64,000 bases of DNA from assembly GCF_000315625.1 (NCBI RefSeq), contig NW_005434670.1, positions 1,120,035-1,184,034 on the forward strand. Reading direction: 5' to 3'. This DNA comes from Guillardia theta CCMP2712. Taxonomy: Eukaryota; Cryptophyceae; Pyrenomonadales; Geminigeraceae. This document shows positions 47,981-59,133 of the stretch, piece after piece (the first letter of the stretch is position 1; each line of letters starts with the position of its first letter). The position numbers and the translations under genes were made by a program. The notes under the pieces are model-generated. The model was not told where the DNA came from, searched no databases, and saw nothing but the letters and a program-made list of their open reading frames with translations.

Positions 47981-49871
47981 TCAATTGTCACGATCAGCCT
48001 GCTGGAGATTCTTGGTGCCAGCGGGCGTCTGCCCTAGGAGGATCTTCTCGAACATCATCGCAAGCTCGTGCTCTCCCATGAACACATTCTGCCTCCGACC
48101 GTCGCTTGAAAAAAAACTCTTAGCCATGCCAAGACGAGCACGACGTGCCTTACCTTCCTTCCGCCCAGCCATGATCACTGAAGTCAAACTGCTGATTCAT
48201 GGATGGCTGCAAGATGCAGTCTTCACTCGTTGGTGCCATACCATCGAACAGACTCGTCTTCTTCAGGCCGTTCACAACCGCGTCCAGTTGGCTTGGATGA
48301 GAGGGCATGTTTCCTTCCTTGATGTAGAGCTTTGCCAACTTCATGCAGGTCCGTTCGCTTGGAAAAATTCCTTCATCACGAGCTTCTCGTACAAGCTGCA
48401 TCGCATCTTCTGTTGACTTGCAGGTGTTGAGCATGACCTGTACAAGGATCAGACGACCCCATAAAACTATTCTGGGAGATGCTCACATTGTAGTGAATTA
48501 TATTCACTTTCTGAATCTTGCGAAGTCGGTTGAATAACTCCCACGCTCGACGCTCGGCATCATTTCCTTCCTGCAGAAATCCACATAAGAGGAGGGCAAG
48601 ATCATCGAATGCGACGTACCTTGACCATTTCCAACAGCATGTCCGTCAGTACTCGATTGGTGTAGTCTTCTGGTAAGCCTTGAACTCCTCCACTCTCCAT
48701 AAGGTTCCTCAATTCGTCAAGAACCTGAGGAAGCACTTGTTAGCTGTAACAAGGAACTTGATCAACCTTACTTTCTCAGCCTCGTCCACTCTTGCATCTC
48801 TCAGGTATATCTTGTAGAGCTTTTGGTAGGTCACTTCGCTCGGGTGGATGTTTGATTCGTGCATCTTCTCCATGAGCTGCTCAGCTGCCCAGCTGTCCCC
48901 GCAGGCATTAAGCATGACAGAAAACTGATAGACATCGGCTTTCTTCTGTCTACAAAGGCGTTCAAAAAACTGCCATGCTCTAGCCCTGCCATTTTCTCCA
49001 TCTCTGAGCATTTCAACGAGAATCCTCGTCAACATGGGAGAAGTAGCATTCAACACGTCTTCATCGCTCATTTCCATTGCAATCTTAGCATTGAACATTG
49101 ACTTGTTCTGCTCATGATTGGCATGCTTTGGCTGGGAGTAATTGTTGCGCCCTTGTCGTGGCAACTCCTGCGCTCCATTCATGTATGCTTGAGGGTGTTC
49201 CATGGCGGGATGTAAAGGCACTGGTATCATCATCATCGCGGGAGGCATGGCAGCGTTTATGAGCATTCCGTTGGACATGGCAATCATGTTGTTCATCGCC
49301 GGAACTTGAGGTGGCGGAAGCAATCCCATAGGATTCGGCATTGATTGTAACATTTCGGTAGCGACCATGGTCTGTTAAGAGTATCATGACTACGAAATGA
49401 ACGATCGAAAAAGAGAAGGAAATCTACAAATACCTGCGGAGATGCCATCATAGTTCTATAATCTCCACCCATATACATTGACTTCATTGCATTCTGCTCA
49501 AACATTTGCGGAAAATATGGATATGGTATATACACACAGCCTGCATTTTCAACTCGACTATCAGTCTTTTTGAATGTCACAAAATGAATACCTTGATTCA
49601 TGCCTTGTGCTTCTACAGCCTCTAAACCTCTGCTCGGTGCCTGATCAGCTGGCCTTTGCTTGTTTTTCTTAGATCTATTTTGCCTAGACTTTCCTCTGTT
49701 GACATGATTCGGATTTTGATGATGGTTACCGTTCAAATCGTTCTGAGAAGAATTACGCCGCCCCTCTTTGCCCTTTCTTGGATCCTCATTATTAGCTGCT
49801 TGGCGTCTTGCTTGCCTAGCCCTCCACACATTCTCTGGAGTTTCCAAATTTTCGTCACGACGCTGAGCCAT
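47981..49871 (-). CDS. Pentatricopeptide-repeat (PPR) protein with basic N-terminal region
   Basis: Exons on the minus strand: 49434-49871, 48772-49371, 48620-48724, 48487-48570, 48154-48437 and 47981-48104 (545 codons, frame intact; introns 47-62 nt). The ATG at 49871 gives MAQRRDENLETPENVWRARQ. Residues about 20-80 are basic and Asn/Arg/Lys-rich, the next about 130 are Met/Pro-rich and probably disordered. From about residue 260 there are helical PPR-like units: YQFSVMLNACGDSWAAEQLM, EKMHESNIHPSEVTYQKLYK, and later IIHYNVMLNTCKSTEDAMQL with EGIFPSERTCMKLAKLYIKE. PPR proteins bind single-stranded RNA, usually in organelles; there is no clear presequence here. The last exon is short and begins SDGRRQNVFMG after a T-rich acceptor. 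Confidence 0.8.
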
Positions 49872-51617
49872 TCTTCTGTTGTCTATGTTGCAACACAAAA
49901 TATCACCGAAACTTGGCTTAATTGTATAGCAAAATGTAATCAGGCTCAGTAGCTGTTGAAGAGCTTCTAATATTGTCGACGGAACAGAAGCATTTCTAGA
50001 TCTCCACTTACTTCAAGAACCACAGTTGAAAATTGGGTGTAGCTTAAAAACTGATTAGGATAGCGGTGCTGTTTGAACTCAGGGCATATTGGTCGACCTG
50101 CAAGCAAGAACAGGATCAAGGGATTAAGAGCTGTAATATCATCGCTGCAAGGTCATATTTCAACTCTTTGCATGGGTCTTCTGAAATCGTTCAGATTCTT
50201 GTTTGAAAACCTTTTTCACTTCTGAGGGATCAATCATGAAGACTTTCTCTGGCCTGTCCTACTAATTTCCTAGTCCTCAACAGGAAATCTCTTCTAGCTT
50301 TTCTTTTACCTTGTTGTTAGACTCCTACTTTATCAATTATGTGAATGCGAGCTGTTGTTTCCTTGTTTCCCTTCCTATTGCTTCAGTTGCACAAGGATGG
50401 TCAAAATTTTGCTGCCTTGCCTTTTCTACCTTTTTCTTCTGCTGATGCTGGCTCAGTTTTCCTTTTGCGTCGATTGATCTCCAGTCCTCTTCACTCCCTC
50501 TCTCCTCTCTGCTTCTCCTCTCTCCCACCCTTGCCATACTCTTGCACGCGTGTCGCCATGCTGCGATTGTGATTGATAACTTTAGGGACTGTTCCATAAG
50601 GGGTTGGTGCATCACTACTGTTTTCAAAATTTCTTTTTCAATTTCAAAATTTACGATATATTTCGAAAACATTTGTATTGTTTCAAATAGTTTAGAATGG
50701 GAGAGGCTGGTACAAACTTTGGTCAACCATTGTGAGGAGGAGCCCTGACCTTAGGCTCCTATGACCTGGTTGTACTGGATATGTTGACCTTTCCCTGCAC
50801 AAAGTACCCTGGATTCTTACTACCGCGAGTGGGGTACTTGAATGAGGGGGGTGAATTTGCTAGGACCTGCTATGGCAGAGGAGAGGTCACTATCAGAACT
50901 GACGTCTCCTCTTGTTGGGTAGGGAGGGGATGAGGCCACGGTTCAATACTGAGCCAGCCACTGAAGTCACTGCTAATGCCCGGCCCCGGGGATGATAAGC
51001 CGCTCGAGTCAGCGGGCCCGGATATGGACTGGCCTGAGGCTTTACTAGTTAAGCCTCCTCGACTCCGTCAGGCTCAGGGGCTGTTGCAAAGCCAAGTTAA
51101 GTTAAAAATCAGTATCGGAGGACAATCAGGAGACTCGGCGAGGACTGAGGCTTGACCCTGACACTGTCGCACAGGCCAAACGGCGAGAAGAGAAAAGACA
51201 GCGAGAACCAAACCCAACTTGTCCTCAGTGCCGACTGCTGTCCCCCAAACTTAATTGATACCTTCACTTAACTGCGCGCAGGACAATTCCCGCCGGGCCC
51301 CGCGCCATGTCAGTCTACTGAGTTACTCAAAGTCCGATCTACTAACTTTGAGTAAACTAGACTGGGCCGGCGTTGCCGTCGAAAAAAAAAGTCAGGCGGC
51401 TCGGAGGGGACCGTCGGACGGTGCAATTTGAATTCAAGTTTGCTAGTATTATCTCTTTTTTGAATTTGCACTGTGAAATTTAGCTAATAGCTGGGAAATT
51501 GGATCAAAATCCCTACTACCCCTGCACTAATGTTTACTCAGTCCCCTCCCCTAAAGTTCTTAGCTTCGCTCCCTTGCTACTTCAAGTCCCCTTCTCACGT
51601 CCCTCCTCACCGCCAGG
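49872..51617. other. Long region without a convincing gene
   Basis: About 1.7 kb. The longest ORF (50337-50726, minus, 129 codons) is Lys/Glu-rich and shows no protein-like conservation cues. 50980-51065 and 51290-51310 are GC-rich patches, and a dispersed repeat copy is at 51093-51126. Around 51320-51350 the words GTTACTCAAAG and CTTTGAGTAAAC form an imperfect inverted repeat. This looks like decayed mobile-element sequence, but no transposase is visible. Confidence 0.4.
51093..51126. repeat. Dispersed AT-rich repeat, copy 2
   Basis: CAAGTTAAGTTAAAAATCAG continuing TATCGGAGGACAATCAG. It has one inserted base relative to copies at 19481 and 53050. GC-rich sequence lies on both sides within 200 bp. 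Confidence 0.75.
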
Positions 51618-52103
51618 ATGCAGTTTTCTGTCGATAGGCGCCGCTATGGATCTCTCGCTTACAGTGAGCACATCGAGAACCAGCACATGCACATCACCTT
51701 CGATGGAGGCAGCTTTGAGGCCTCGTCATCTACCTTCACCTACAGCAGACAGGGCGCCTTCAACATCTCTGCCCCAGCGTCAGGAAGCTCACGGCTGTGG
51801 ATTGGAGGGGAAGTGTCATCTCCCTTTGGTGCTGGATCGTCTGCCCGTAAAGCTCCTTCTTCAGACGAACTCTTTAGAAAGATGAATGCCGTGACTGAGA
51901 AGCTTCGTCGTGAACAAGGATGGCCTAGTTCTAAAGGAGACGAACATGATTTCTCGAAACTCGTCAAGGCACACAAACCAATGTCAAACTCTGATAAGCA
52001 AAAATGCATTGATTACAGAAACCGCATCTGTCATCAACAAACACTGACAGATGACGAGAGCCGCGAGTTTGATGACCTTCTCAACCGCCTGTTGTGGACT
52101 TAG
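51618..52103 (+). CDS. Unrecognised 161-residue protein
   Basis: Single ORF from ATG (context CGCCAGGATG) to TAG. The N-terminal half is Ser/Gly/aromatic-rich and beta-like (HMHITFDGGSFEASSSTFTY). The C-terminal half is charged and helical: DELFRKMNAVTEKLRREQGW, then SDKQKCIDYRNRICHQQTLT and DESREFDDLLNRLLWT. The helical end looks like real protein, but I recognise no family. A splice acceptor just before the ATG is possible, so upstream exons cannot be excluded. Confidence 0.5.
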   Translation: MQFSVDRRRYGSLAYSEHIENQHMHITFDGGSFEASSSTFTYSRQGAFNISAPASGSSRLWIGGEVSSPFGAGSSARKAPSSDELFRKMNAVTEKLRREQGWPSSKGDEHDFSKLVKAHKPMSNSDKQKCIDYRNRICHQQTLTDDESREFDDLLNRLLWT

Positions 52104-54057
52104 CTCCCAGGTCTCTTCAAGATTGCAATATAATACAACCTTTAAGGATTCAGAGCCGGGATCCAACTTGTTTGCAATACATTGACTGTTACAATCGTGC
52201 AACACTGTTTGTATCCATCAAGCAAGTATCCTGAATCTTCAAAGTATGTTTCTGAAACAGGCAGGCTGGGCCAGCGTTCCCACCGTGAAGTCACTGAGTT
52301 CAAGTGGTGTGTATGTAGTAGTAGTTAACCTCCAGTAAACTTAGAGCTTTCCAAATAGCTTCTGATTCTCTATCTGCTAAAAATCTGCTCTACAACATTC
52401 TGGTTTGTGTAAATGGCTTGTGTGTGGGCACTGCGATAAATGACACCATCTTCTCCGTCATCCTGGGGGGACCGCACACATGGCGACCTGCAGGCACCGC
52501 AGCCCGTTATGGACTGATGCGCATGAGAAGTGCAATGCCGTCCTCAGTACCCTCATCAAAGATTCAGGAGTGAGATGCTGCGTCCATGTGCAAGGCGTTC
52601 CCGGCCAGGCAGATCGTTTCCCAACATGGCCCTGAAGATTATCACGTTGGGGATTTGGCCTTCCGCGATTGCAGGCTACTACTCGAGGCAGATGGCAATG
52701 ATGGGGTAATCCTGGGCTTCAGCACGTCACATGCCAAGTTTTTGACAATGATGGGATACAGGACCTTGCTCGGAGAATGCAAGCAGCAGCACAGAGGAAC
52801 TTCCTACCAAAGGCCTTTCTTCCCATCATCTCCAGCACTGATGGACTCTTGCAGGATGATGCGTTGCGCTTCAAGAGTCCGTGGTGGGTAGCGGATCGCT
52901 CGGTGAACAAGGAAACGGCAGCGATGGATGGTCTCTCGGCCTCGCAAGACGTCTCAGGTGACTCTGTGATCCGACTTGCAAACTTTGAAACTTTCAACGC
53001 ATCCGCCGGGTCCAGGATCTTTCTACTCTCCTACTTTCAAGCCTTTACTCAAAGTTAAGTTAAAAATCAGTACGAGGACAACCCGGAGCGGCGGCCGGGC
53101 CGCTGGACTCGCCGCGGGGTGACCGTAACCGTGAGGGTCTGAGTACTGTACGGCCGCGGGGGGCGGCGGTGGTCAAACCGGCCTGAGGCCCGAATCAGAT
53201 AATTCAAGCCTGTAGCCTGTACAGTCGGGATCCGGGCCCGCCCCCCGGGCCGCCCGCAGTGTTGCCGCCCGGCCGAACCCTACCGTAGCCGCCGCCGTCC
53301 GAACGGTACCGGTAGCAGCAATGATGGAGCGCCGACTCAAATCCTCCTCAGCGGCTCGGAGAGGCTCCATTCCATCATGATGATCATCGCTCCTACTGCT
53401 CCTCCCTCTTCTCCCTCCGAAGTTCTTCCCGGCAGTGAACCACCACCACCACCGTACCATCTCCTTGTCATCCTTGTCATCCTTCTCTTCCTTCCGAAGC
53501 TGAGTCAGGCTTCCCTCTCCTCCTCCTCCTGTTCAGTGTTGCTCAGTCCTGTTGCTCGTCCTGCTCCTGCTTCAGTGCTGCCTATGCTACTCCTGAGTCT
53601 GCTCCTGCGTCTGCTCCTGTGTCTGCTCCTCCTGCTCCTCAGCCACTCGAATTCGTCGTAATAATAGCTGTCACGGTTTCATGCTGAGACTACCATGTTT
53701 GTTGTTCGAGCTTCCTTGTAGAAGTAATATGTCCTAGAATTTGCTGGGTGATGGAGAGCTGTAGGTATTGAGGGGCGTGACTCGTTTGTGGCTGATTGAG
53801 TCGATGCGAGGGAACGGGAAGTGAAGATATTGAAAGTGATTCATCTAATAGAACAAGAGATGTTCAATTCCGTGATTGTGAGAAAGAAATTTTTCTTAAA
53901 ATTATTCATTTGCAATCTAATTTCATTATGATACATGTCCCTCTTGAACAACGTTCCAGAATTCATCTTTTTCACTCTCCAATTTTTAATTGGCATCCAA
54001 AGCAACATCTTTCTTTCAGCTAATTTGGCGCAGGTATCCAGGAGTTTGAAACACAAC
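52104..54057. other. Long region without a convincing gene; GC patch and CT-rich tract
   Basis: About 1.95 kb. ORFs at 52586-53058 are short and give no family pattern. A dispersed repeat copy is at 53050-53082, directly followed by a GC-rich block (53085-53310). 53390-53660 is CT-rich with a Leu/Ser/Pro low-complexity ORF that I do not accept as a gene. 53860-54020 is AT-rich and presumably the promoter side of the small gene starting at 54058. Confidence 0.4.
53050..53082. repeat. Dispersed AT-rich repeat, copy 3
   Basis: CAAAGTTAAGTTAAAAATCA continuing GTACGAGGACAA. It is immediately followed by a 220-bp GC-rich block of CCGGGC and GGCCGC words, the closest pairing of the two elements in the window. 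Confidence 0.8.
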
Positions 54058-54430
54058 ATGTCGGCACATTACGGTACATGTGCAGTTTTTTCACCTGTTC
54101 TCGCGTCATGACTCTCTGTCAGTCATGCAGCCCTCTTACGGCAGCGCTCCTCCGCCCTCCTTTCCCCAGTACCCCAGCGGCATTCCTGGGACCTCTCAGA
54201 TCTACAACCTCCCGCCCTCGCAATCGACTCCCGTCCCGGTAGGTCGCAGGGGAGCGCATGGCACCGGCTGACAGTCATGGCAGATGATGCCGCCCAACGG
54301 CACGCAAATGATGCCCAACGGGTCTCAGGTCATGCCAGCCCCGCCCCCCATCAGCGCTCCCATCATCTACATCGACCCGGAGCCAACGGCCGAGCTCTTC
54401 AAGGAACAACCAGTTGTGTACAACCTCTAG
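54058..54430 (+). CDS. Small proline/methionine-rich protein
   Basis: Three exons, 54058-54073, 54123-54238 and 54284-54430, with introns of 49 and 45 nt; the frame is intact and gives 92 residues. The first exon codes only MSAHY and part of the next codon. The rest is Pro, Ser, Gly and Met-rich (SYGSAPPPSFPQYPSGIPG, then two MMPNG-type motifs) and ends IIYIDPEPTAELFKEQPVVY-NL. It is likely disordered. The conserved-looking C-terminal tail might be a short interaction motif. Family not recognised. It is convergent with the IFT52 gene, 84 bp apart. Confidence 0.6.
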
Positions 54431-54514
54431 GCATGAAGGTGAATGTAGCCAGCGCATTGATTTTGCAGGATGAGATAAATGTTTGTGATGCCTTCATTAA
54501 TCCTTTCTCATGCC

Positions 54515-56261
54515 TCAAAGATGTTGTCCGATCGCGTTTCCTGACAGCGAAGTATCGGGTGCCATCCGCTTCCAATTTACAAGTTCGCGCAAGATAACTT
54601 CGAGGCAATGCTTGGCTGTCTTCTTGCCCTCGGGAAGCTTATTCGTCACACCTGACCACCCATGAGACGAGGGAACCCCGGGGCAGCAGCAGCTCACCTA
54701 GAATCTCCGCTGAGTGCTTCACGTAGAAGTCTAAGCTGTCGGGGTCCTTGCATTTGTTGGTCAGCTTGGCTAGCCTCACCCTCTCCGACGCGAACTGCTC
54801 GTCGAGGTCGAAGAGGTCGAGAGCTGGCGGAGGAGGCTGACAGAGGGTGAGCACAGCGACTGGGCACAAGAGTTGAAGAGAGCACCTCTCTGAGGGCAGG
54901 AGGGAAGACAGCGGGTTGAAGCGGAGGCAGGGGAGCCTCGAATTGCGGAGGGATGAGGGTGAGCACTTCGTGCTTGACGTCGAGCTGCTTGTAGAGTTTG
55001 ATCGCCTCCGGAATCTCGTCGGTGTCAAACTTAAACAGCTTGTCGTCAAACATGGACGCAAAGTCCCGGGGGATCTCCTCAGCCTCCTGCCGAAAATCCA
55101 TCAGTTTTGCCTTTTCAGTCGGAAGTTTGGGACCTGAAGGCAGCACCGGACGCGACTTGCCAGTGCCCCAGTGTCCGGAACGTGATGATACTCGTTGATG
55201 TCCGGATCTTCAGCATCGTTGGAGTTGAGTTTGATCTCCTGCCCCGGCACCAACCATCTACATACACATGAGCCAAGGACATCAGCAGAATCCTCCAAGA
55301 TCTTACTTCATAAGGACATCCAATAATTTCCCGTTTTCCTCCTTTAACAACCATTCGTCATTGAACACTTTGTCTGACCCGAGTACAATCAATTTCCCCT
55401 GCTTGTGCAACTGGAACAAACTTTCAGTCGCAGCAATTCACACCAGAACCACTGACCAACTTTCCGTCATACACTGCTAATACCGGCCGATTCAGGGGAT
55501 AAGATTCCTGACCCGTCGACAGCAGGGGGATGGCAGGTTTCTGAACATTCAGTGTCGCTCCATACGGGAACACGATTTCTAGCCCCCCGTGCAAATCATG
55601 CTGTGTGGAGGAGAGATCGACGCTTTCCCTCTCGCTCTTGGACGCTCCTGGAAGGCGAGCTATTGCATGAGAAAGCTCTCGATTCAACACTCCGTTGGAT
55701 ATCAGCACTTCCTTCGGATGTAGGTACTTGTGATACACTGATCGCACGGCACAATCGGAATTGATGTAGATCCCATACTCCTCCTGCAACACTTGTTCAG
55801 AAAACATGTATCTTTTCAATTGTTTGTGATCAATTACCAGCAAAAAATTGATGTTTGTTCCATATTTTCCCTCTCCTCCTTCTCCCAATAACATAAACAC
55901 GCTCCCACCATCCTCAAGGTAGTTCTTAATGACAGCAAACTCTGACTTGGTGAACTTCTCGCGAGGACCCCAGAAGACAGCAATCTGTGTGTTTCTAACG
56001 TTGTATATTGATTGTTCGATCCCTTCCTTGTTCTGTTCACAGCATTTCAGACATTCGAGCAAGGCAACAACAAGAGCCAGACCTCGATGATGTTGTACTG
56101 CATCTTCAGCCTTCGTTGAAGCTTTCCACACATGTCATCAGGATGAAAGCAACAAATGAGCAGTTTACCTGTTTCAAGCCTTTGGAAGGCGTGAAGGTCT
56201 CTTTCTTGAAAGTGTCAAACACGACCGTAATGGCGTTCGGCCCTGCACCGTCGCCGTCCAT
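54515..56261 (-). CDS. IFT52: Intraflagellar transport protein 52
   Basis: Nine exons on the minus strand: 56169-56261, 56083-56121, 55838-56032, 55457-55783, 55307-55398, 55134-55257, 54886-55086, 54698-54836 and 54515-54651. They sum to 449 codons (448 residues; the animal protein is about 437). IFT52 is a core subunit of IFT-B, needed to build and maintain flagella. Diagnostic motifs, in order: FKKETFTPSKGLKQLQRRLK, FWGPREKFTKSEF, LGEGGEGKYGTNINFLLEEY, VRSVYHKYLHPKE, SNGVLNRELSHAI, VFPYGATLNVQKPAIPLLST, NDAEDPDINEYHHVPDT, IPPQFEAPLPPLQPAVFPP, then PPPALDLFDLDEQFASE and KLTNKCKDPDSLDFYVK. The start gives MDGDGAGPNAITVVFD, of usual length. Introns are 46-58 nt. Confidence 0.95.
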
Positions 56262-57314
56262 CGTGTAAAAACTTCTCCCTACAATGTTACAATCAGATTG
56301 CCAAGGAGAATCAAAGAAATTTCTTCATTGATGGAGCAATTCAATTGAGATAAATGAATTCGATGCATAACAAATTGCATTATCGCTGTTTGTTAGACAA
56401 TACCGTTCGATCAGTTTTCTGTGCTTTGATGTTCTATCTACAAGGCTTTCACCAGCTATCAGAAAAGCAGGCATGTAAATCTCGCTCCAAGAAAACGAGA
56501 AGGAGCAGCCTGAAAGGGTGTTCTTTGGAGGTTTCCTTCAATCGAAATTCTGCTGGGAGCACATCCATGCACCCTACTTCAAATCTCATATCACCTGGGA
56601 CACAGAACTCTCGCGCTCCTTCTCATCTCTAACTTCAGGCTATCCCGGACTTCGTTGTCAGTCCTATCGCAAATATGCCACACCACATGTACATCATCTA
56701 GCACCTCTCCTCTTACAACAACTGCATTACTGTACCACCTTCGCTTCTTGCACACACCCTCCTCGTCTGCATCTTTCGCTCTCCGCATTCTGCTGCTGTT
56801 CTCCTTCCATCTCTTCCTCATGTCCTCTAGTGCATGCCTTCTTCCCTCGCTCGCTCGCTCCCCCCTCCTGTTCCTCCTGATCCCCCTGCTCCTCCTCCTG
56901 CTCTCTTCCTGTCCTTCTCATTCGTACTGATCTATCTGCGCATCTTCGCCCGTCGGTTGTTTTCTGCATAATTTACTCAACCAATTCGAACCCTCGGACC
57001 CTACCTCTAGAGATGTGAAAGTACCCCTACCTTCTGAAACACTCTTCAATCCACCCCCATTCCATAACTTCATCATCACCCCTACCCCTTCCATCACAAT
57101 AAACCTCCTACCCCCCATATATTTGAACTTACCCTACCCCACCCCGGTTTTTCAAATGTGTGTACACACACTACCGCTACTTGCAACGCTCAGATCAAGG
57201 AAGAGCCCATGGTGGGACCATAAGATTACCCGGTATACGTCGGACCCCTACCTCCACACTTCGTCTCTCAGTCCGGGGGTTGAGTGGGTATGAGGCCGAA
57301 AGAAAGTGAAAAAC
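56262..57314. other. Divergent intergenic region with pyrimidine-rich tracts
   Basis: Between the IFT52 and CCB4-like genes. 56700-56930 is CT-rich low complexity. 57015-57160 is C-rich on the plus strand with CTACCCC and ACCCCTACC words. No gene or RNA is recognised. Confidence 0.4.
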
Positions 57315-58804
57315 ATGCTCAAGGTGGGGATCCTTGCGGCCATGTCGGCGATGGCGGCGGGAGGAGGAGGAGGAGGAGGAGGTGGAGGAGGATCATTGGA
57401 TACAGCATCTTTCCCGAAATCTCAGCAGTTTCTACTCAGAAACCAACAAGTTTGCTTCGCATCGCAAGGCACCCCTCAGAAATTTTCGGTGTTACAACGA
57501 GGATGTCGATGTGAACTGGGATCAGGAACGAGCAAGAAGTTGAACGAGGCGAAGACTATCGGGCGAAGGACAAGAATTATTTCACCCATCAACATGAAGA
57601 AAGAAGAGGTAAATTACGAACGAGGCGCTAAAGTTTAGTCATCAAGATGTTTGGCAGGATCCTGGAGTGTTCACTAAGTTAATCGATGAAAACACGTCGA
57701 TTGCAGTTGGAGTCTTTAGCATCAGCGTCTTATTGGTCAACAGGTCTTCTTAAGGTCTGGTTGGAATTTGAACTGACTTGTTTTGTGCAGGCTGTTCACA
57801 TCAGACCTCAGCAACGCACAGTGATCACAGTAAGGGATCATGACGACAAACTGATTTACTCCTCTCTCAGATCGCGGGTGGATCTCCTCGGCATTGCTGT
57901 AGCGTCAGCTCTTCTCGTCTCCGCACTCTCCACGCTTGACCTTGAGGTTGCACCTGTTCTTGTTGACTTTGCACTGAGTTGTTACGGCAGGTAAGGGAGA
58001 AAGAGACGGTGAAGCTGGCAGGAGTTTGGTTTGAAGAAGTCTGTTCCTCTGAGCTCTCTGCCGCCTCCTCACTTCTTCTTGAAGCTCCCGAAGCTGCTCG
58101 ACAAGAGAAGAGAGTCGCTGTTGCTGTGGAGTCTGCAGACCATCCTCCAGGTCGTCAGCCTGTCGCCTTGGCCCCCCCTCATGCTCCGGCAGGTGTGCTC
58201 CAATGCTCAGTCCGTGATCATCGGCAAGGGTCAGCAGGACATGATCGTCTTGACTGGAAGCGCCTGACTGTGAAGCAGAGGGCGCGACTCTCGTGCGCTA
58301 TGGGGTGATGGGTCGAAACCAGCAGCTGCTGGCGAGGAACTTTGTTACCTTCGCCCCGACGTGACGGGGGGTGCAGGAAGGGGCGATAGTCAGGTCTGCT
58401 AAGCAGCAGGGGAAGCAGCAGTACCTTGCGGATCTGCAGGTGGGAGGAGGAGGAGGAGGAGGAGGAGGAGGAGGAGGAGGAGGAGGAGGAGGAGGAGGAG
58501 GAGGAGGAAGGTGGGGGCAGGAGCGATGTTCTCTTGCTCACTTGCTGTAAGATTCTTCCGGGTCGATTCGAGTTCGACTACCTTCCAATCAACACCCAGG
58601 CTCTGCTTATTCAGGTGCTGCCCCTGCCCCCTGCCCCTGCCCCCTGCCCCTGCTCCCGCATGGATCGTTTCCCACACTCGCTTGCAGCCAGTGGGAGAAG
58701 CTGTCATGGTGGTGGCAGCAAACAAGGTCCGTCCATTTACAGCGAGGGACCTGCTTATGCTGGAGTTGCTCGCTCCGATCCTCGGGTACGCGCTTGAGTC
58801 ATGA
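57315..58804 (+). CDS. CCB2/CCB4-like cytochrome b6f haem-attachment factor (plastid)
   Basis: Supported exons: 57315-57608, 57658-57743, 57791-57820, 57871-57946, 58022-58150, 58193 to about 58245, 58377-58439, 58552-58614 and 58688-58804. The stretch about 58245-58376 could not be spliced without a frame break, so one boundary is unresolved. The pattern fits the cofactor-assembly-of-complex-C family: VGVFSISVLLVNRLFTSD, SRVDLLGIAVASALLVSALS (a membrane segment pair), ESLLLWSLQTILQ, VIIGKGQQD, then EGAIVRSAKQQGKQQYLADL, QILPGRFEFDYLPINTQALL, and VGEAVMVVAANKVRPFTARD near the end. Known members act in binding haem ci to cytochrome b6 in thylakoids. The N-terminus is hydrophobic, then carries a GGA-encoded poly-Gly run, plausible as a leader. 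Family call by eye, CCB4 rather than CCB2 favoured. Confidence 0.65.
58444..58509. repeat. GAG/GGA trinucleotide microsatellite in a CCB4-like intron
   Basis: About 22 GAG units in the 112-nt intron at 58440-58551. It gives long poly-Glu and poly-Ser ORFs that are not genes. Confidence 0.9.
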
Positions 58805-59133
58805 AGAAGCAGAGGGAGAGGCGGCAGCGTCTATCGCAGATGGACTGCGCGAGGAGGTTGAAGGAAGGCAATGAAGATGAGAATGAGCGACGAGGGAGGA
58901 AGCAGGGAGACGAATCGTCAGGAAACAAACAAGGCAGCCAGACTGGAAGCCGGAGGCACAACTCGGGAGACAGGGGGGATGATTGGGAGGAGGGGAAAGG
59001 TTGCGGGAGAAAAGAAGAAGAGCTTGAGGGTTCAGGGTTTTCAAAGTGAGGAATGGAGACATTCTCCAACTCCTTGCCTTCCTTCCCCTGACCGCCTTCC
59101 TTGACTTGTTTCACCCACACCTTTAAACACTTA

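Noticed and set aside
50337-50726. 129-codon minus ORF
   Set aside because: Lys/Glu-rich composition, no start context, no recognisable pattern; also no neighbouring exons in phase.
53377-53661. Hydrophobic Leu-rich ORF that could be read as a membrane protein
   Set aside because: It is a CT-rich low-complexity tract (CTCCTGCTC units); hydrophobicity follows from the repeated codons and no splice context or family pattern supports it.
58218-58797. Poly-Ser, poly-Leu and poly-Glu ORFs
   Set aside because: Generated by the GAG trinucleotide repeat in the CCB4-like gene intron.
58799-59049. Charged plus-strand ORF after the CCB4-like stop
   Set aside because: Purine-rich low complexity; it starts inside the last exon of the CCB4-like gene in another frame.
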